DNA of 64,000 nucleotides, taken from contig OU015541.1 of NCBI GenBank assembly GCA_907165065.1, forward strand, positions 7,378,001-7,442,000. Reading direction: 5' to 3'. Of this stretch, positions 12,998-25,500 are shown piece after piece. A program made the position numbers and the translations under genes. Below the pieces are notes generated by a model, which saw only the letters and a list, made by a program, of their open reading frames with translations, did not search any database and had not been told where the DNA came from. How positions within the stretch are numbered: position 1 is the first letter of the stretch; every line of letters starts with the position of its first letter. Source of the DNA: Caprimulgus europaeus (Eukaryota > Chordata > Aves > Caprimulgiformes > Caprimulgidae).

Positions 12998-14260
12998 AAA
13001 TGTAATGTCAATATATGAAATAACTTGTTAAAGCAGAATGCTACAATTTGAGCTTTCTAGCTTCACTATGTGTTTTCTTTATCAAACTTTGTTTTAATCT
13101 ACAACTTTATTGCCTGTTAGTTCTGGAAGTGAAAAAAAGCCAAATTATGTTTCTTTCTGTGAAGGTTGCTGCATTTATTGGCAGATGATCATAATTCTTT
13201 ATAACTGCCAGAGATTCTGAGTTGATAATTTTCCTGTCATGGAAGTATAATTTTAACTGTCCTGTAATGGGACAGTTGGAAAATTCATATGTAAGAATTT
13301 AAAGTTTATATTAAAAGCTTCAATTCTATCAAATTGGTTTTTAGCCTCAGTGAAAGAAAGGGTAGAATTGGCAAGGAACAGAAGAAAATAAATGTCATAA
13401 TCTTCCTGGTTCATAGCATCATCTAGGTACAGTAACCTTTTGCCATTTGATCACCTAAAATGCACTTTGGAATGTACACAAATAATTTATATGTCAAAAT
13501 ACAACATCTGAAAGCACTAATAGTTGTAAGTGGAACTCTTTTGTTTATAAAAGTAATGTACTGTGTTCCATAAAAGCAAATTGTGCTTCAGTGAAAACAA
13601 ATCCATAAATTTCAGGGCAAGAACCCTTGGAAATTACAGAAGAGTATTAGGATATGACAGAGGTAGACCAAAGCAAAACTGGAAAAGTAGAACAGATCCA
13701 GAAAGATTTTCTTTGACATATTAACTATTTAATTAATAAGATGAACTTGATAGTGGAAGAGCTGTAAATTTTAAAATTAATTAAGGAATTCAGGGTTTTT
13801 TTCTGGCCTTATATCAGCAGTAATTCTGGCTAAGTTACAGGAGATAACCTGGTTAAAAACAGATTAAAGAATTAGAGAAGAGGGTTTTTAAGGGTGAACT
13901 GGTTCCATTGCAGTCTTTGGATAAAGTCACAATGACTCAACACGGTCAGCAGTTCACTCTCAGACTCCCCACAAGAAGGGATGGAGCAGAATGAATGGTT
14001 CAGAGATGTTTTCACAATGGAATTAATTTTTTTAACAGCCACTGCAAAGCAGTTACATCCAATGCAAGCAGACATTGAAACAATTCACTGTTATTGGCAG
14101 CCACTCATCAAAATTAAATGTTAATTTTAGAGGTACAGGTTGATGAGCTCTTCCAGTTACATGCAAACACAATCCTGCTAACCCTAGTGATGGCACTGCA
14201 GTCTCAGGAGTACTTTGTTGTGTTTGCTTAAGATCTAGCTTTTTGTGTCAATTAGTATGT

Positions 14261-14278
14261 AAAAAAAAAAAAAAAAAA
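14261..14278. repeat. Poly-A tract, 18 bases
   Basis: Simple homopolymer. No retroposed gene body was recognised upstream of it. Confidence 0.95.
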
Positions 14279-15069
14279 GACAAAGCCCCCAAATTAAAGC
14301 TGCCCTTAAAAAGAACGAAGCAAAAATAAAATAGAACACTAGTATTAGAATTGAGAACAAACCCTAAAAGCTTATAAAGCACAAGGTAAATGTCCTTAAA
14401 ATTGTTAATTGTTTAAAATCCAATTACTTCCAATCTTCTGAGGAAAGCCATTTTATGACTTTTTGAGAACCTGGCTCATTTTGCTCTCTTGAATTGTGCA
14501 GGTGCTCCTGCACAAATGTTATCCTTTTAGCAAATCAAAAGGAAAGAGCAGAAGAAGTAGAAGCATTTTAATTAACATATGGACAAAGCCTTCCACAGTT
14601 TTTTCAGGTATATGTTTCAATTTTTCAATCCACTTTCATGTGTAACTCAGCTCTTCCAACACATGTTTACCATCAAGCCAAGGAGATGATCCAGAACTGA
14701 GAGAAACTGTTTCCTGGATGAAGAAGAGGGAAATGATAGATCTCTCCCTGGATGGGCTACAAAACCCATGTGAGTTGTCTTTCCTACACCCTTCCCACAG
14801 CCTCAGAACCTGCACAGATCACACCAGCTTAGAGCTGGGCTTAGTTTACTCCAGGGTGACACCAGGCAGCTTCACATCCAGAAGCAAAGATAACAGCAGT
14901 GGCTATGAGCAAATGACCTGGACACCATTTTAGCATGATAAAATAATAATCACACAGTAGTAGGAACATTGTGCTCTTCAGCAGATGCTTTCAGCAAATA
15001 AGCTAAATATTAAGTGTTAAATATTAAAAAATAAGCCTTTTAGTAGTGTGTTGGGGTACAGCAAATATC

Positions 15070-15110
15070 AGTAGCCCCATTTACAGATGATCAGACTGAG
15101 GCAGGCAGAA
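15070..15110 (-). repeat. Short MIR-like core, reverse orientation
   Basis: CCCCATTTACAGATGATCAG followed by ACTGAGGCAGGCAG resembles cccattttacagatgaggaa and actgaggcacag of reverse MIR-type elements. The flanks give no further match. Confidence 0.35.
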
Positions 15111-16927
15111 AAGACAACACTAAGAACAATTTTTTTTTTCTCCTCCCTAGATTTCTCCCCTAATAACCAGATAATTCTTTCTCTGTACCCTTTTTTGAGC
15201 TCATATGCTTTTCAGGAGGACAAGGAGAACAGAGGGACATGGAGGTGGCAAAATCTCCTCCACGTCATGAGTGGTAACCTTGTTAAACGAGCAGCACGAG
15301 CTGCTGAGCTGGACTGACATGGTGCTCGCGGTGTTAGAGATACTGCACAGCGTAGGTAGCACCGCTGGCCCCTTGCCAGGAGGTATCACAGTGCCAAGCA
15401 TATTACACTGAGCAAAACAAAAATAAGAAGGGAATCCAATGAAGGAATCAGACAAAACAGACAACAAATAGTGTTCACACAGTTTTGGGTCGGTGCAAAT
15501 TTGATTCTCCATTTCAGCACCAATTCTTTGAATACTATTAACCCATTTTTCACTGGAAGATAATTTTATCCTTTGGAAGATACATACAGTAGTTTCTTCT
15601 TCACAATATCTATAGTCCATCTAAAAGGATTTCTATGAGGAGAAGTACCAGACAATTGCACATTCCCCACAATACAGATAAAATTTGCTGCTTAATTAGG
15701 CATTGACATGTTTACTATAACCTTTACAGAAGAGTAACCTGTGCTGAGAAATTAAATTCTCTTTCTTTGTGCCTGTATAAGATACAGACACAATCTTATG
15801 AAAGTGGTAAAAGTAACTTATTAGAAATCATCATTAAAATTTCACAAAACCATCTGGCAGGTCCATTTTAATGGTTAAGTGTTCCAAGCAATTTTGAAAT
15901 CACATTTCAGTATCCTAATTGTAAAATCATTTCTGTTTATTTAAATGATTTAAATTGCTGTGGGCATTTTAAGGACAGTGGAGATGTCTTCTGTGCAGAC
16001 AACTTAGGGTACAAGAAATGCATGTGTCCTTCCAACAGTGGATTTCAGTAAGATTTCATTGGACATGAAGTTTGATATGAACTGATGTAGCTATTTAACA
16101 GAAATAACATTAATTTAAGTGGACTTTGCATTATTTATTTTATAAGTGAAGGGTGTCTTAAGCCTGTACACCTACATGCTTTAAAAGCAGTGTCTGTAAT
16201 AAGTAGCATGAATTTTGCACATCATACTGATGTCCATATAATAAATTGTTGAGTGACCTGTTCTCTTCCCACCAGTTCTCCCCTAGTATTTTTCTGACAT
16301 TCCAAACCTCTGAGGTGCTCATATATAGCTGTCTTACAGGAAAAAAATAATAATAAAGAAATCCAAACCCAGTAATCAGGTGAGTGCTTCCTCCTTTTCT
16401 CAGATGAGAATTTTTCCCACCAAAATTAAGCAGGCCCAGGCAGAGATGTAAGATGGGTCATGTACAGTCCTGAAGAAGTGGGGGACTGAAATTTCACTAT
16501 CTTGAAGACCAAGTCCCAATAAACAGCTGGTTCTTTATTCTTCAAAAGTTGACATTTTCTTAGATATTTCTAGCATACTTCTACAGAGTAACTAAAAGAA
16601 AGCAGGTCCTGTTAGTACACCTGCAAAAACTCTTCTTTGAACTTATGGGTTCAAAACCATCCACATCCACCTTGAAGCCTTGACCCTACCGTGCAGACAG
16701 CACTGAGCCAAGCTCCCAGGGATGTTGAATCCAGTATTGACTTTCAGGCCCTCGCACCCCTGACTAACCTGTAATTTGCACCACGCTATACATCACTTCT
16801 GACCTTGAATTGTAGAGTGTGAATACGTGGGATTTTTTCAAGTGTTCATTCTGACTGTTAACTTTTCCACCAGTGGATGCTATTTTCACTCAAATGTGCT
16901 CTTTTTCCACATAAAGAAACATTTCTT

Positions 16928-16953
16928 TATATATATATATATATACACACACA
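16928..16953. repeat. (TA)9(CA)4 microsatellite
   Basis: Alternating TA then CA dinucleotides, a compound microsatellite. Confidence 0.95.
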
Positions 16954-18239
16954 TGTTTCTTTCCAAGACTGGAAAATTTATTTTCTGCCAAGAAAAGGGA
17001 CAATGAATCATTGTCCAGAACAACACTGCTAATCCATGTAAAATCCATGCACCATCTGCACTTCTTCATACATATATCCCAGTTTTACTTGAAATAACAT
17101 CATTAGTAGAGCAATCTTGCAGTGCTATAAGGTGATCTTGTTTCCTTCTTGTCTGGCTTCAGCTCAAACATCTTTTTGTGTTTGGCAGAAGCTGTTTCTT
17201 TCTCTGAAATATTTCATGCAGATAATGGATAATGACCACTTCTCATTCCTTTTTCTCAAAAATGTCTAACCACATTAGCTACCCAAAGACAAATCTTAAC
17301 CTGGCTCTTTGTAGAAGTTCATAGCTATAGATTCATCCCAGTTTGAAAAACAACTGAAGAGGTAAATTGGCAACTGAGGAAAAAAAAAAAATCCCCGCTC
17401 TTGCATAACTCTTATAGAAGACATTTTGGAATTTAACAGGACTAAAACCAATGCAGAACTCTGGAAATTTAATGGAGTTTCATGGAAAGAGCTCTCAAAA
17501 CAAGAAATTTGTAATACAAGGGTGAATTATATAATTTCATAGCTTTTTAAACTATGTTAACAATGTCTGTACCAGGGAAATAACATTCTGTTAAGTTGTG
17601 CAAGATGGAAGGAAAACACAGGTAAAGGTTATCGTTCTCACCACGGAGGAAGCAGAGACCATCTGGCTCTGAATCATGGGTGTCAGAGACGAAAGAGCAT
17701 CTCTGTCATCTGGTCTAAACGTCCTGGTAGTGTAAGGTTTATTCATAAAGCCATGGGCATCCTGAGGAAGGTTTTAGATGCTCTCAAAACCTCAGAAAAG
17801 TTTGAATATGCTCAATTACCTCTTTTCAGGGAGGCCAGTTAATTATTTTGGATAATGGCAAGGTATTTGCACCTTTTGCTGCTATTACTATTTACCATCA
17901 CATCCAAATTAATTTTGCAGTGGCTCAGAAAGGAAGTTTCAATCACCACCCTAGTGATGCAAATTTGTCAAAACAACTTGTCATCTCAAAGGAGAGATTT
18001 TACCCATATTTTTTAGCCTGTTCTCTAGACCTTTATTTTTCAAATAATTACAGCATCTGATACTAGGGTATAAATTTCTGCCTTCTGAACAAGAAAAGAA
18101 ATATCCACTACCATCCACTGCTGAAGGGTAGAAGCAACCTCTGTGGTGCCAAGCTGGTAAGCCACTGCAGCTTTGGAGCAAGGAAACTTGGAGTGGCTTC
18201 TGCCATAACTGAATTTTAACACGCAAAGGCAATTCCACG

Positions 18240-18370
18240 GAGCCATAACCATTATTTATATATTATGCCAAAATGAAGCAATTTTGGGCTTTCCATTTTG
18301 TTGTGCTCTAATTAGAGTTGTATTATAAAGTTTTATGTGAAATGTCCAATTTCCTACTGTTTAAGAAGGC
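18240..18370. promoter_or_regulatory. Candidate regulatory block with a palindromic homeodomain site
   Basis: A perfect 12-bp palindrome CTCTAATTAGAG (18306-18317) contains the TAATTA core bound by dimeric homeodomains. It sits in AT-rich unique sequence with ATTATTTATATATTATG and TTTTATGTG. Inference from words alone. Confidence 0.3.
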
Positions 18371-20839
18371 AAAATACCCACTGGTTTCAGTGGGACTTTC
18401 AGCAGCACAAAGGAGAATGGATTATGTCTTTTGTACATTGCATCCTACACAGTTATGAGTCCAATGAAAATGATCAGTGGCTGGAAGCGTATGTGCAGGG
18501 AACTGGCTTGTGAGCAACCCATAAACTTGAAACAAAACCAATAATAAAATAGGAAGAAAAAAAAAAAAACAAACAAAAAGAAGACTGAAAAAAGAGATGA
18601 TGCACTCTGCTGAGCTGAGAGTCCATAGCAGGGACAGCATTATTATAGAGTTTTTTCTTGAATAATTTTCCTTAAGGATAATGTTGTTTACATAGTCAGT
18701 TATTGCACTACAGAAAAAAAAAGCAACTTCAGTCATATATGCCTTGCTCTGGACTCAGTCAGTTTGAATGGTTGAATTGCCAGGTGCTAGCTGTTGCAGA
18801 AATGGATTTAACCATGTTCAGAGCCAACAGTTCAAGCTCCTTACATGAGGGCTTACAGCGTAAGTGAATAATTTGCCTTTGGTTAAAAACATTTGTTTGG
18901 TATTTTCTACAAAGCCCTGGAAGTTACAGTGTCATTGTTTTAACCAGCTGAAGGTGTTTGATATTCTCCAGGTTGTATGTTCAACAAATATGCTTCTAAT
19001 TTAAACTGTGAATTGTTGCATTATTGGGATTCAAAGAACTCAACCTTCCCAGCCCTTTGCCGTGCTCGAGCAGCAGCCCCTCACCACTGCCCCATCTGTC
19101 CCACCTGCCTGTCCCTCGCACTGAAGTCCTCGCCCTGTCCTCAGTGGGCTGAGTTTTAGACAGGTATCAGGCAGTCATTACATCACCACAACATCAGTAT
19201 GTGTCACATTTAACTGTCAGTACAGACACAAAGGGTGCTTTCCAAAATGCAGTTTGGTCCTGAACAATTAAAGGAATATAGTAGCAGTAAATATGTTTTC
19301 CTCATTAGTCATTTTAATTGCACCATTGTAAATCACTTTGCTGATGAAAACATAAGTCTGAAACTTTTGTCTCTCTTTGCCTTTCTTCTGTTTTCTCTTG
19401 TCCTATTTATTGTTACAGAAAACAGCAGAGTGGCTTTGTAAATTTATAGATTACCTCATTTAAAATCCAAGTTTCAAATTATGTTTTCCCTCTTTCATTA
19501 TCTTAGGTTCCCCTAAATACCCATCTAAATTTCTTTAAATGGCATGAGCTACTAATCAGAATCACAAAAACATATATATCTATATAAATTGAAATTGTAA
19601 TGAGTCTTACCAGTGTATTGCTAGCACTTTGGTTCATTTGATATGAACTTTGTTTTTTTAAAGTACCACATGGTAAGGCTTTGAAACTTCAGTTTGTAAA
19701 AAAAAACTGTAACAGCCTTACAGCCTTTGAAGTCACTACTGATATAACTCTGAACAGATCCATTCAAGTTCAACTAACATCAGACAAATGTTTAGTGTAT
19801 CAGAGGAAGCCACAAAAGCAAGGATTTCATCAATATTTCACAACAGCCTCAGGGAAACTGTAGATTGCAATGCTGTAGGGCAGCTAATGGAATTACACAC
19901 AAGGGTTTTGTACATTTAAAATAAGCAGCTACTAAAAAAATTACCCTTCAGTTTGATAGAAACTATATAAAACTGCAGATGGGAAACAATTAAATAGCTA
20001 CCAACATTTATCCATGTCAGCCTGATAGGTCATTTAATAACAGGTATTTCTATCCTTCTTTCTTTTTTTTTTCCTGGTAGGGCAATAATAAAGATTAACA
20101 TTTATGAAAAGTAGCATAAAATATAGTACAGTCAAATGAATAATTAAAGACGCTTCTGAAGAATTTGTTTGCTATTGTATGGCCATGAAGACTGCTCTCC
20201 AGTAATGAAGTACATTTATATTAAATACAATTATAAATAGAAAGAAGATGAGGATTATGTTTATGGACACTTGCTTTTTATCCTAAAAAAATTAAATCTT
20301 TGCCTCATTTCTATCGAATCCATGGCTTATCTCATGAACAGCACTTCCTCACAACACATTCCCCTTGAAAAGAGTTGGGCCCTGGTTTAATGTACATAGG
20401 GATATATTAGATATAATAAACCAGAGAAAGATCAACACTTTCCCTGAAAGGCTCTTGATCAGACTGAAGAATTCTGCGTATGAAAGCACAATGTTTATTC
20501 TAAAAATAGATGCTTATAATCATATTCCTTTTCATTACTATGTTCAACATGCAAAAATCTTGAAGTCCTAGCCCTTCCCACAGTGGTTTTTGAGTGTTTA
20601 GGTATGGTCTGCTACTGTAGGAAATTACTATTTCTGTTAACAGCTGATGCTTGTTCAGTGCACTGAATAGCATGATGTGAGAGACAAATTATTTGATTAT
20701 TATTTTTAAAATGCTGTTTATTTCATGGCCTCTCCACTTCAAAACAGACCAGCTTGGCTAAATACAACATAGTACCCAGTCTCATGCAGAAGAATTTAAG
20801 CTCCAATTCCAGATTGTTCATAAACATGTTAAGTATGTC

Positions 20840-21020
20840 CCATTTGGGGTAAGAGTAGATAGGCTCATCTGCCATAAAGAGAGGCTATGTCATGATGATG
20901 CTTCATTGCCATAATTACCTAATAATCAATTATTAATATGTAAACAATAGCAGCCTGATTTCAGTAATGTGACTAAGGACTAAATGAGTCAGCCTTGATA
21001 GAAAATCTGCCAGAGCAAGG
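20840..21020. promoter_or_regulatory. Candidate regulatory block with FOX and AP-1 sites
   Basis: It carries AATTACCTAATAATCAATTA, then a FOX word GTAAACAA (20940-20947) and an exact AP-1 word TGAGTCA (20985-20991). It is unique sequence with no coding potential seen. A MIR-like core follows at 21045. Inference from words alone. Confidence 0.35.
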
Positions 21021-21044
21021 GCCTAAGAGACAGGCTTAACTGCC

Positions 21045-21100
21045 ATAAGTCCGGCATCTGCCACTGATTTTGGAGGTGGCCTCTGGCAAGTCACACCGGG
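21045..21100 (+). repeat. Short MIR-like core, forward orientation
   Basis: CATCTGCCACTGATTTTGG and CCTCTGGCAAGTCAC resemble the forward MIR core (tctgccacttactagctg, then cttgggcaagtcac). It is short and diverged. Confidence 0.4.
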
Positions 21101-22079
21101 TCAGATCAAAGCTCAGATGTTTTTACAGATAACCTCCCTGAACAGCCATTTTCTTTTCAAAATCCTGGCTTCCCTGGCTGCAAAATGCTCCTTCTTGTAC
21201 ACATTCTGTGGGACCACACTGGGAAATGCATCGTACTTGTATGGTGAACTGAAAATCCAGAGCTACTTCAGTACTCAGCTTCACAATCCAGGGCTGGCTA
21301 GAGATGAAGCCAACAGCACTTCTTACATGTATTTATTAAAGTGCAGAATTCATGCACAGCTGAAGATGCTGCATAAAACACAAGCTCCTTGCAATAACTT
21401 GTTGATAAGGACCTAGTATTACAGCCTATTTGTAAAAAATATGAATATGGCTTTAAAAGTACACTCTTATTACGGCATTTGTCTGAAGAGCAGTGGGCCT
21501 TTTGATTTTCCTTTTGGATATGCAGCCATATTGCAGCTCTAGTGAGATCTTCTTTAAGCCACACTTGCCAGTAATACTCATAAATCTGGTTACTCATAGC
21601 TGGTTAAACAATGGCTGCAACACCATTTGTCCCTCAGCATCTCTTTAGATGAGGTACATAAGTAGAAAGTGGGAGTATAGTGAAGTATATCTTCCTCATC
21701 TTCTTGCCTTAATTTGATCTTGAATTCCAGACAATAAAAAACTGCAAATAATTTTGAAATGTAAATTTTCACTTGCTGGGATTTCAGTGTAAAAGGGACA
21801 CTAGTGAAGAATGCACAGATCATCAAGTGTTTTATTTCCCTCTTTATTTTCCTTTCAGGAACATACTGTTGCAAATGTTGGTCCACATGAATAGTCTGTT
21901 TCTTTTGTGACAAACATTATGGCCAACAAATATTGACTTTTGACTATTAGGCATCCCTGCACTTATAGCCACATAACCATCAAGGCACTAAGCCAGCATG
22001 AAGGTCATTACCCCAGCCAGCATCTTACTTCGACTAACTTCTCAGATATGTAAGCAATAAGCAGTTGCAAGAGATTGAT

Positions 22080-22290
22080 ATGATACTTCGTGAGTAATTT
22101 GGATGAACTATAACACTAACCCCGTAAAGTATTATAATTTTAAATGTGTCCAGAAAATAATTGAAATTCTGGTTTAGCTTCATCATAATGCACAGTGCCG
22201 GGTATATTTAACAGCTGACTAGTTTAGCATGAATATTGCTTTACAAATGAGGTCATATTGTTTTTAAGAAACAATATTGCTATCAAACAT
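22080..22290. promoter_or_regulatory. Candidate regulatory block with inverted SOX-like sites
   Basis: A perfect 9-bp inverted repeat, ATATTGTTT and AAACAATAT with 5 bases between (22255-22277), gives two opposed AACAAT words. AT-rich unique sequence including AAAATAATTGAAATTC lies upstream. Inference from words alone. Confidence 0.35.
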
Positions 22291-22542
22291 GTTTAGGAGG
22301 AAAAGCAAGAGATTATGAGTACACTTTTAACCTTTCTGTCTCTTTCTATATCTGTTTACTATGGTGATTTAGGTGCTCAGTGTTGTTTGAAGGCAAACAT
22401 AGAAGGTTCTGGCATTTAAAAGAGATCCAGTAATGAGCAACTAGCAGTCAGTTTCTTTCTTATTATTACTCTGTCACAAAAATCTCTGTTCTACATCACT
22501 CCATCTTTGCAACACCAGTCAGAGATGAGAAAGGTCAAAGCA

Positions 22543-22594
22543 TCTCCTTCAAACATACAGTCTGTACCTCTCCTTCAAACATACAGTCTGTACA
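22543..22594. repeat. 26-bp tandem duplication
   Basis: Two adjacent copies (22543-22568 and 22569-22594) begin TCTCCTTCAAACATACAG and differ only at the last base (C or A). The near-identity points to a recent duplication or an assembly artefact. Confidence 0.9.
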
Positions 22595-25500
22595 TGCACA
22601 ACACCATTCCTGAGTCACATACAGCAGCCAAAATTCAATCCATGCTGTGAAAAAGAGCGGAGTCCATAGGTAACAAGGTTTCATTAGAGAGAAGGCCTTC
22701 TTCCTGCTGGCACTGACACAGTTCAGGTCAGAGATGGATCACCTACTAATTCTAGTCCACGGGTTTCTTTTTTTATCCCTTACCCTGTTGTCAGAATGAG
22801 GGATACCTAAACAAGCCACCGAAAAAACTATTTAATGTATACAATATATATGCATCCACCTGCCCAGTGTTTGGACATTTCTCTACCCAAGGAAGGGGGC
22901 ACACCAAGGGCCTCATCCTGCTTTTCACGTCTCATTGCAGTGAATGGGGAGAAGATTGCAGCAACTGTGATAAGAATCAATCTGTGACCCTTTGAAATCT
23001 GCTTCAAAGATGGAAATAGCTTCTTTTAAGGTCCTACCTGAAATATTTCCTCTGCGAGAGGCATGACTGCAGGTGTCTTCCTGCCCTAAAAAGCTCCCAG
23101 TTAAAACCCTCCAGTGCCTTCCTTTCTCTTTCCACAAAATCTGGTGTGCTGCCTTACTGTTTCCTTGCAGATATGAAAGCCTGTTAATAGTAAGAATACT
23201 AATAATTATCACTAGTAAAATTAGAATTGTTGGTTCCATTCTGCAAGAAACTTGTGCAAAACAAATCAATCTATGTCAAAATGAAAAGCTTCCAACTGAT
23301 ATGGAAAAAACCCAATAGTTTCCAAGTATCTATCAAGATTATTAAAATAATATTAAAAAAACATTTCAAAGGAAAAAAAAAAGAAAAATAATTGAAACAC
23401 AAATATTAAGCTGTGTTCTTTTAAACTGTGTCTCAAATGATCCAAGGAAGGGCTTAGATCCAGGGCCAGTACACAGATCATTTACAGATCATAATCACCA
23501 GAGTTTCAGTGTTGCATTCCTGCCCTGTCCTAAGTGATAACTGAAATTTATCATATGGGACAAAGCACAAAAAAAAGGCAGCAACAACAGGAGGCTGCAG
23601 CTGCACAGGATCAGCTTTTCCTGAATCTCAGCAAGAAATAACAACTATGAGTTATGGTAAAAAAATCCAATATCAGAAAGGTCACTTACTGAAAGAAATT
23701 ATTTCTTCAGCACAGGTATCCTGATGTAACCACTGCTGAAATGAGGGACCTCACTGGGTACAAAAAAGCTATATATTATATCCATCATAACTGGATTTAA
23801 GGCCTGCAGGAATTCACAAAGCAGTCTAGTGGATCAAAAATGCAGACTCTAAAATCCTGAAAGAGCTGAAAGAGTGGATTAACTGTCTCTGCTATCCAAT
23901 TCTGTAACAGAATAAAAAACTTTATAAACTTCCCTGCATTTTTTTTCTGGGGCCTCACTCAGACTTGGAAGGAAAAGCAACAGAGGGCATCTGACCTCTA
24001 CCAAATTACTCATAATACTCACTTTCTGAAAAATGAATTGCAGCTGCAGACAAGCCCAAATATATTAAAAAAAAAAAGTCATTTAAGAAAAAAAAAAAAG
24101 GCCATTTAAACTGTTTACAGAATTAAAATATATTTATTGCTGTTTCTAGTAATCACAAGTGTAAGTGCAGACAAGAGCTTGGATAAAACGTCCAGGGAAT
24201 TTTTAAGTGTGGTTAAATACACACAAAAAGCAAAACTTCCCCATTTTTGTTTTAATTCCTCCCTCTTCCATTTCACTGCCTCCCAGGCATCAGCATGCAA
24301 CTGGGGTACCACCTTTCCAGCTCTGCACTTCTGCAGAGGAGCAAATGTACCTGGGATGTTTATTAAGGCATCATTATATGTCTGTGTGGCATCATTTATT
24401 TTCTGTGGAAGAGACCATGCCAGGTCAAGATCAACAGTTTGAGCAGACAATTCATCAGGTGGGAGCAGGTGGCAGGGGCGGTATAAGGAATCGCTTGAAA
24501 AGGAGGACAAAACTGAAATGGATGGAAGTGTAAAAGTAATGAGAAAGTGATCAGTGAAACTACAAACAACAGGAGATAAATCAAACGAAACAAGTGCAGA
24601 GCAGAGAGCAGCCCAAGAGGGTTTCCTTAAATGTGGACAGAGCTTTAACCTCTATGACAACAGGTGAATCCATATATAATGTTTTTCCTTGAGATTCTGC
24701 TGGGCATCAGGAGGATGATCAGAACAGGATTATTACTGGGGCATTCAGAAAAAAATGGTAAGAAAATCTAGCCTACTTTCTTAATGTTATGGTGGACATG
24801 AATGCAGAGAGCATTTAGAAAATGAAGTATTACAAGAGATTTTGCACATTACATTTACATCCATGTTCAAACTGCACTTATATTGTGAGAGTCTGTTACA
24901 GGATCTGCACTTATATTTCAATTAAGGCCCCTGAAGCAATGACTGAAATCATATAGAAATAAAAAGTTATAAGTGCATAATGATAGTAAAATGGAGAAAT
25001 GTTGAATAAGAAGTGTTCAATAAAAGGACTCACACATTAATTTGACTATTTCTTGAACAGAAACACACCAAATAATTTTATTGAGGATTGGACTTCACAC
25101 CAGTAAAATCCTATTGCTATCAATAATCCAATTATTCATGACTAAAAATCTTGTGCAGCTTATCTAACACAGATTTTGGACTAACTTCTGATAACGTGAA
25201 AGTAAAACTTACAATTTTTTTATATATCAGTGGGAGTTGAAAAAGCTTAGATCTGCACAGCTTTTCTGATAATACATGAGAATACATTGGTTATGGACAC
25301 TAAGTCCTAGTTGATTTGCTAAGTAGAGAAAGTCCTTTGAGATTTTACGGGTAAAGTTGATTTGGAGCTATAAAATTGAAGCATTTATTACAGACCAGAG
25401 GCCAACAACACTTCATTATAGACTGTCTAAACACTTTCAGTTTATCCATTAGGTTCAATTTCAAACAATACTTCCCTTTTAAAGCATTTCTAGATTATTC

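Noticed and set aside
14261..14278. Poly-A tail of a processed pseudogene
   Set aside because: No gene-derived sequence or target-site duplication was recognised next to the tract.
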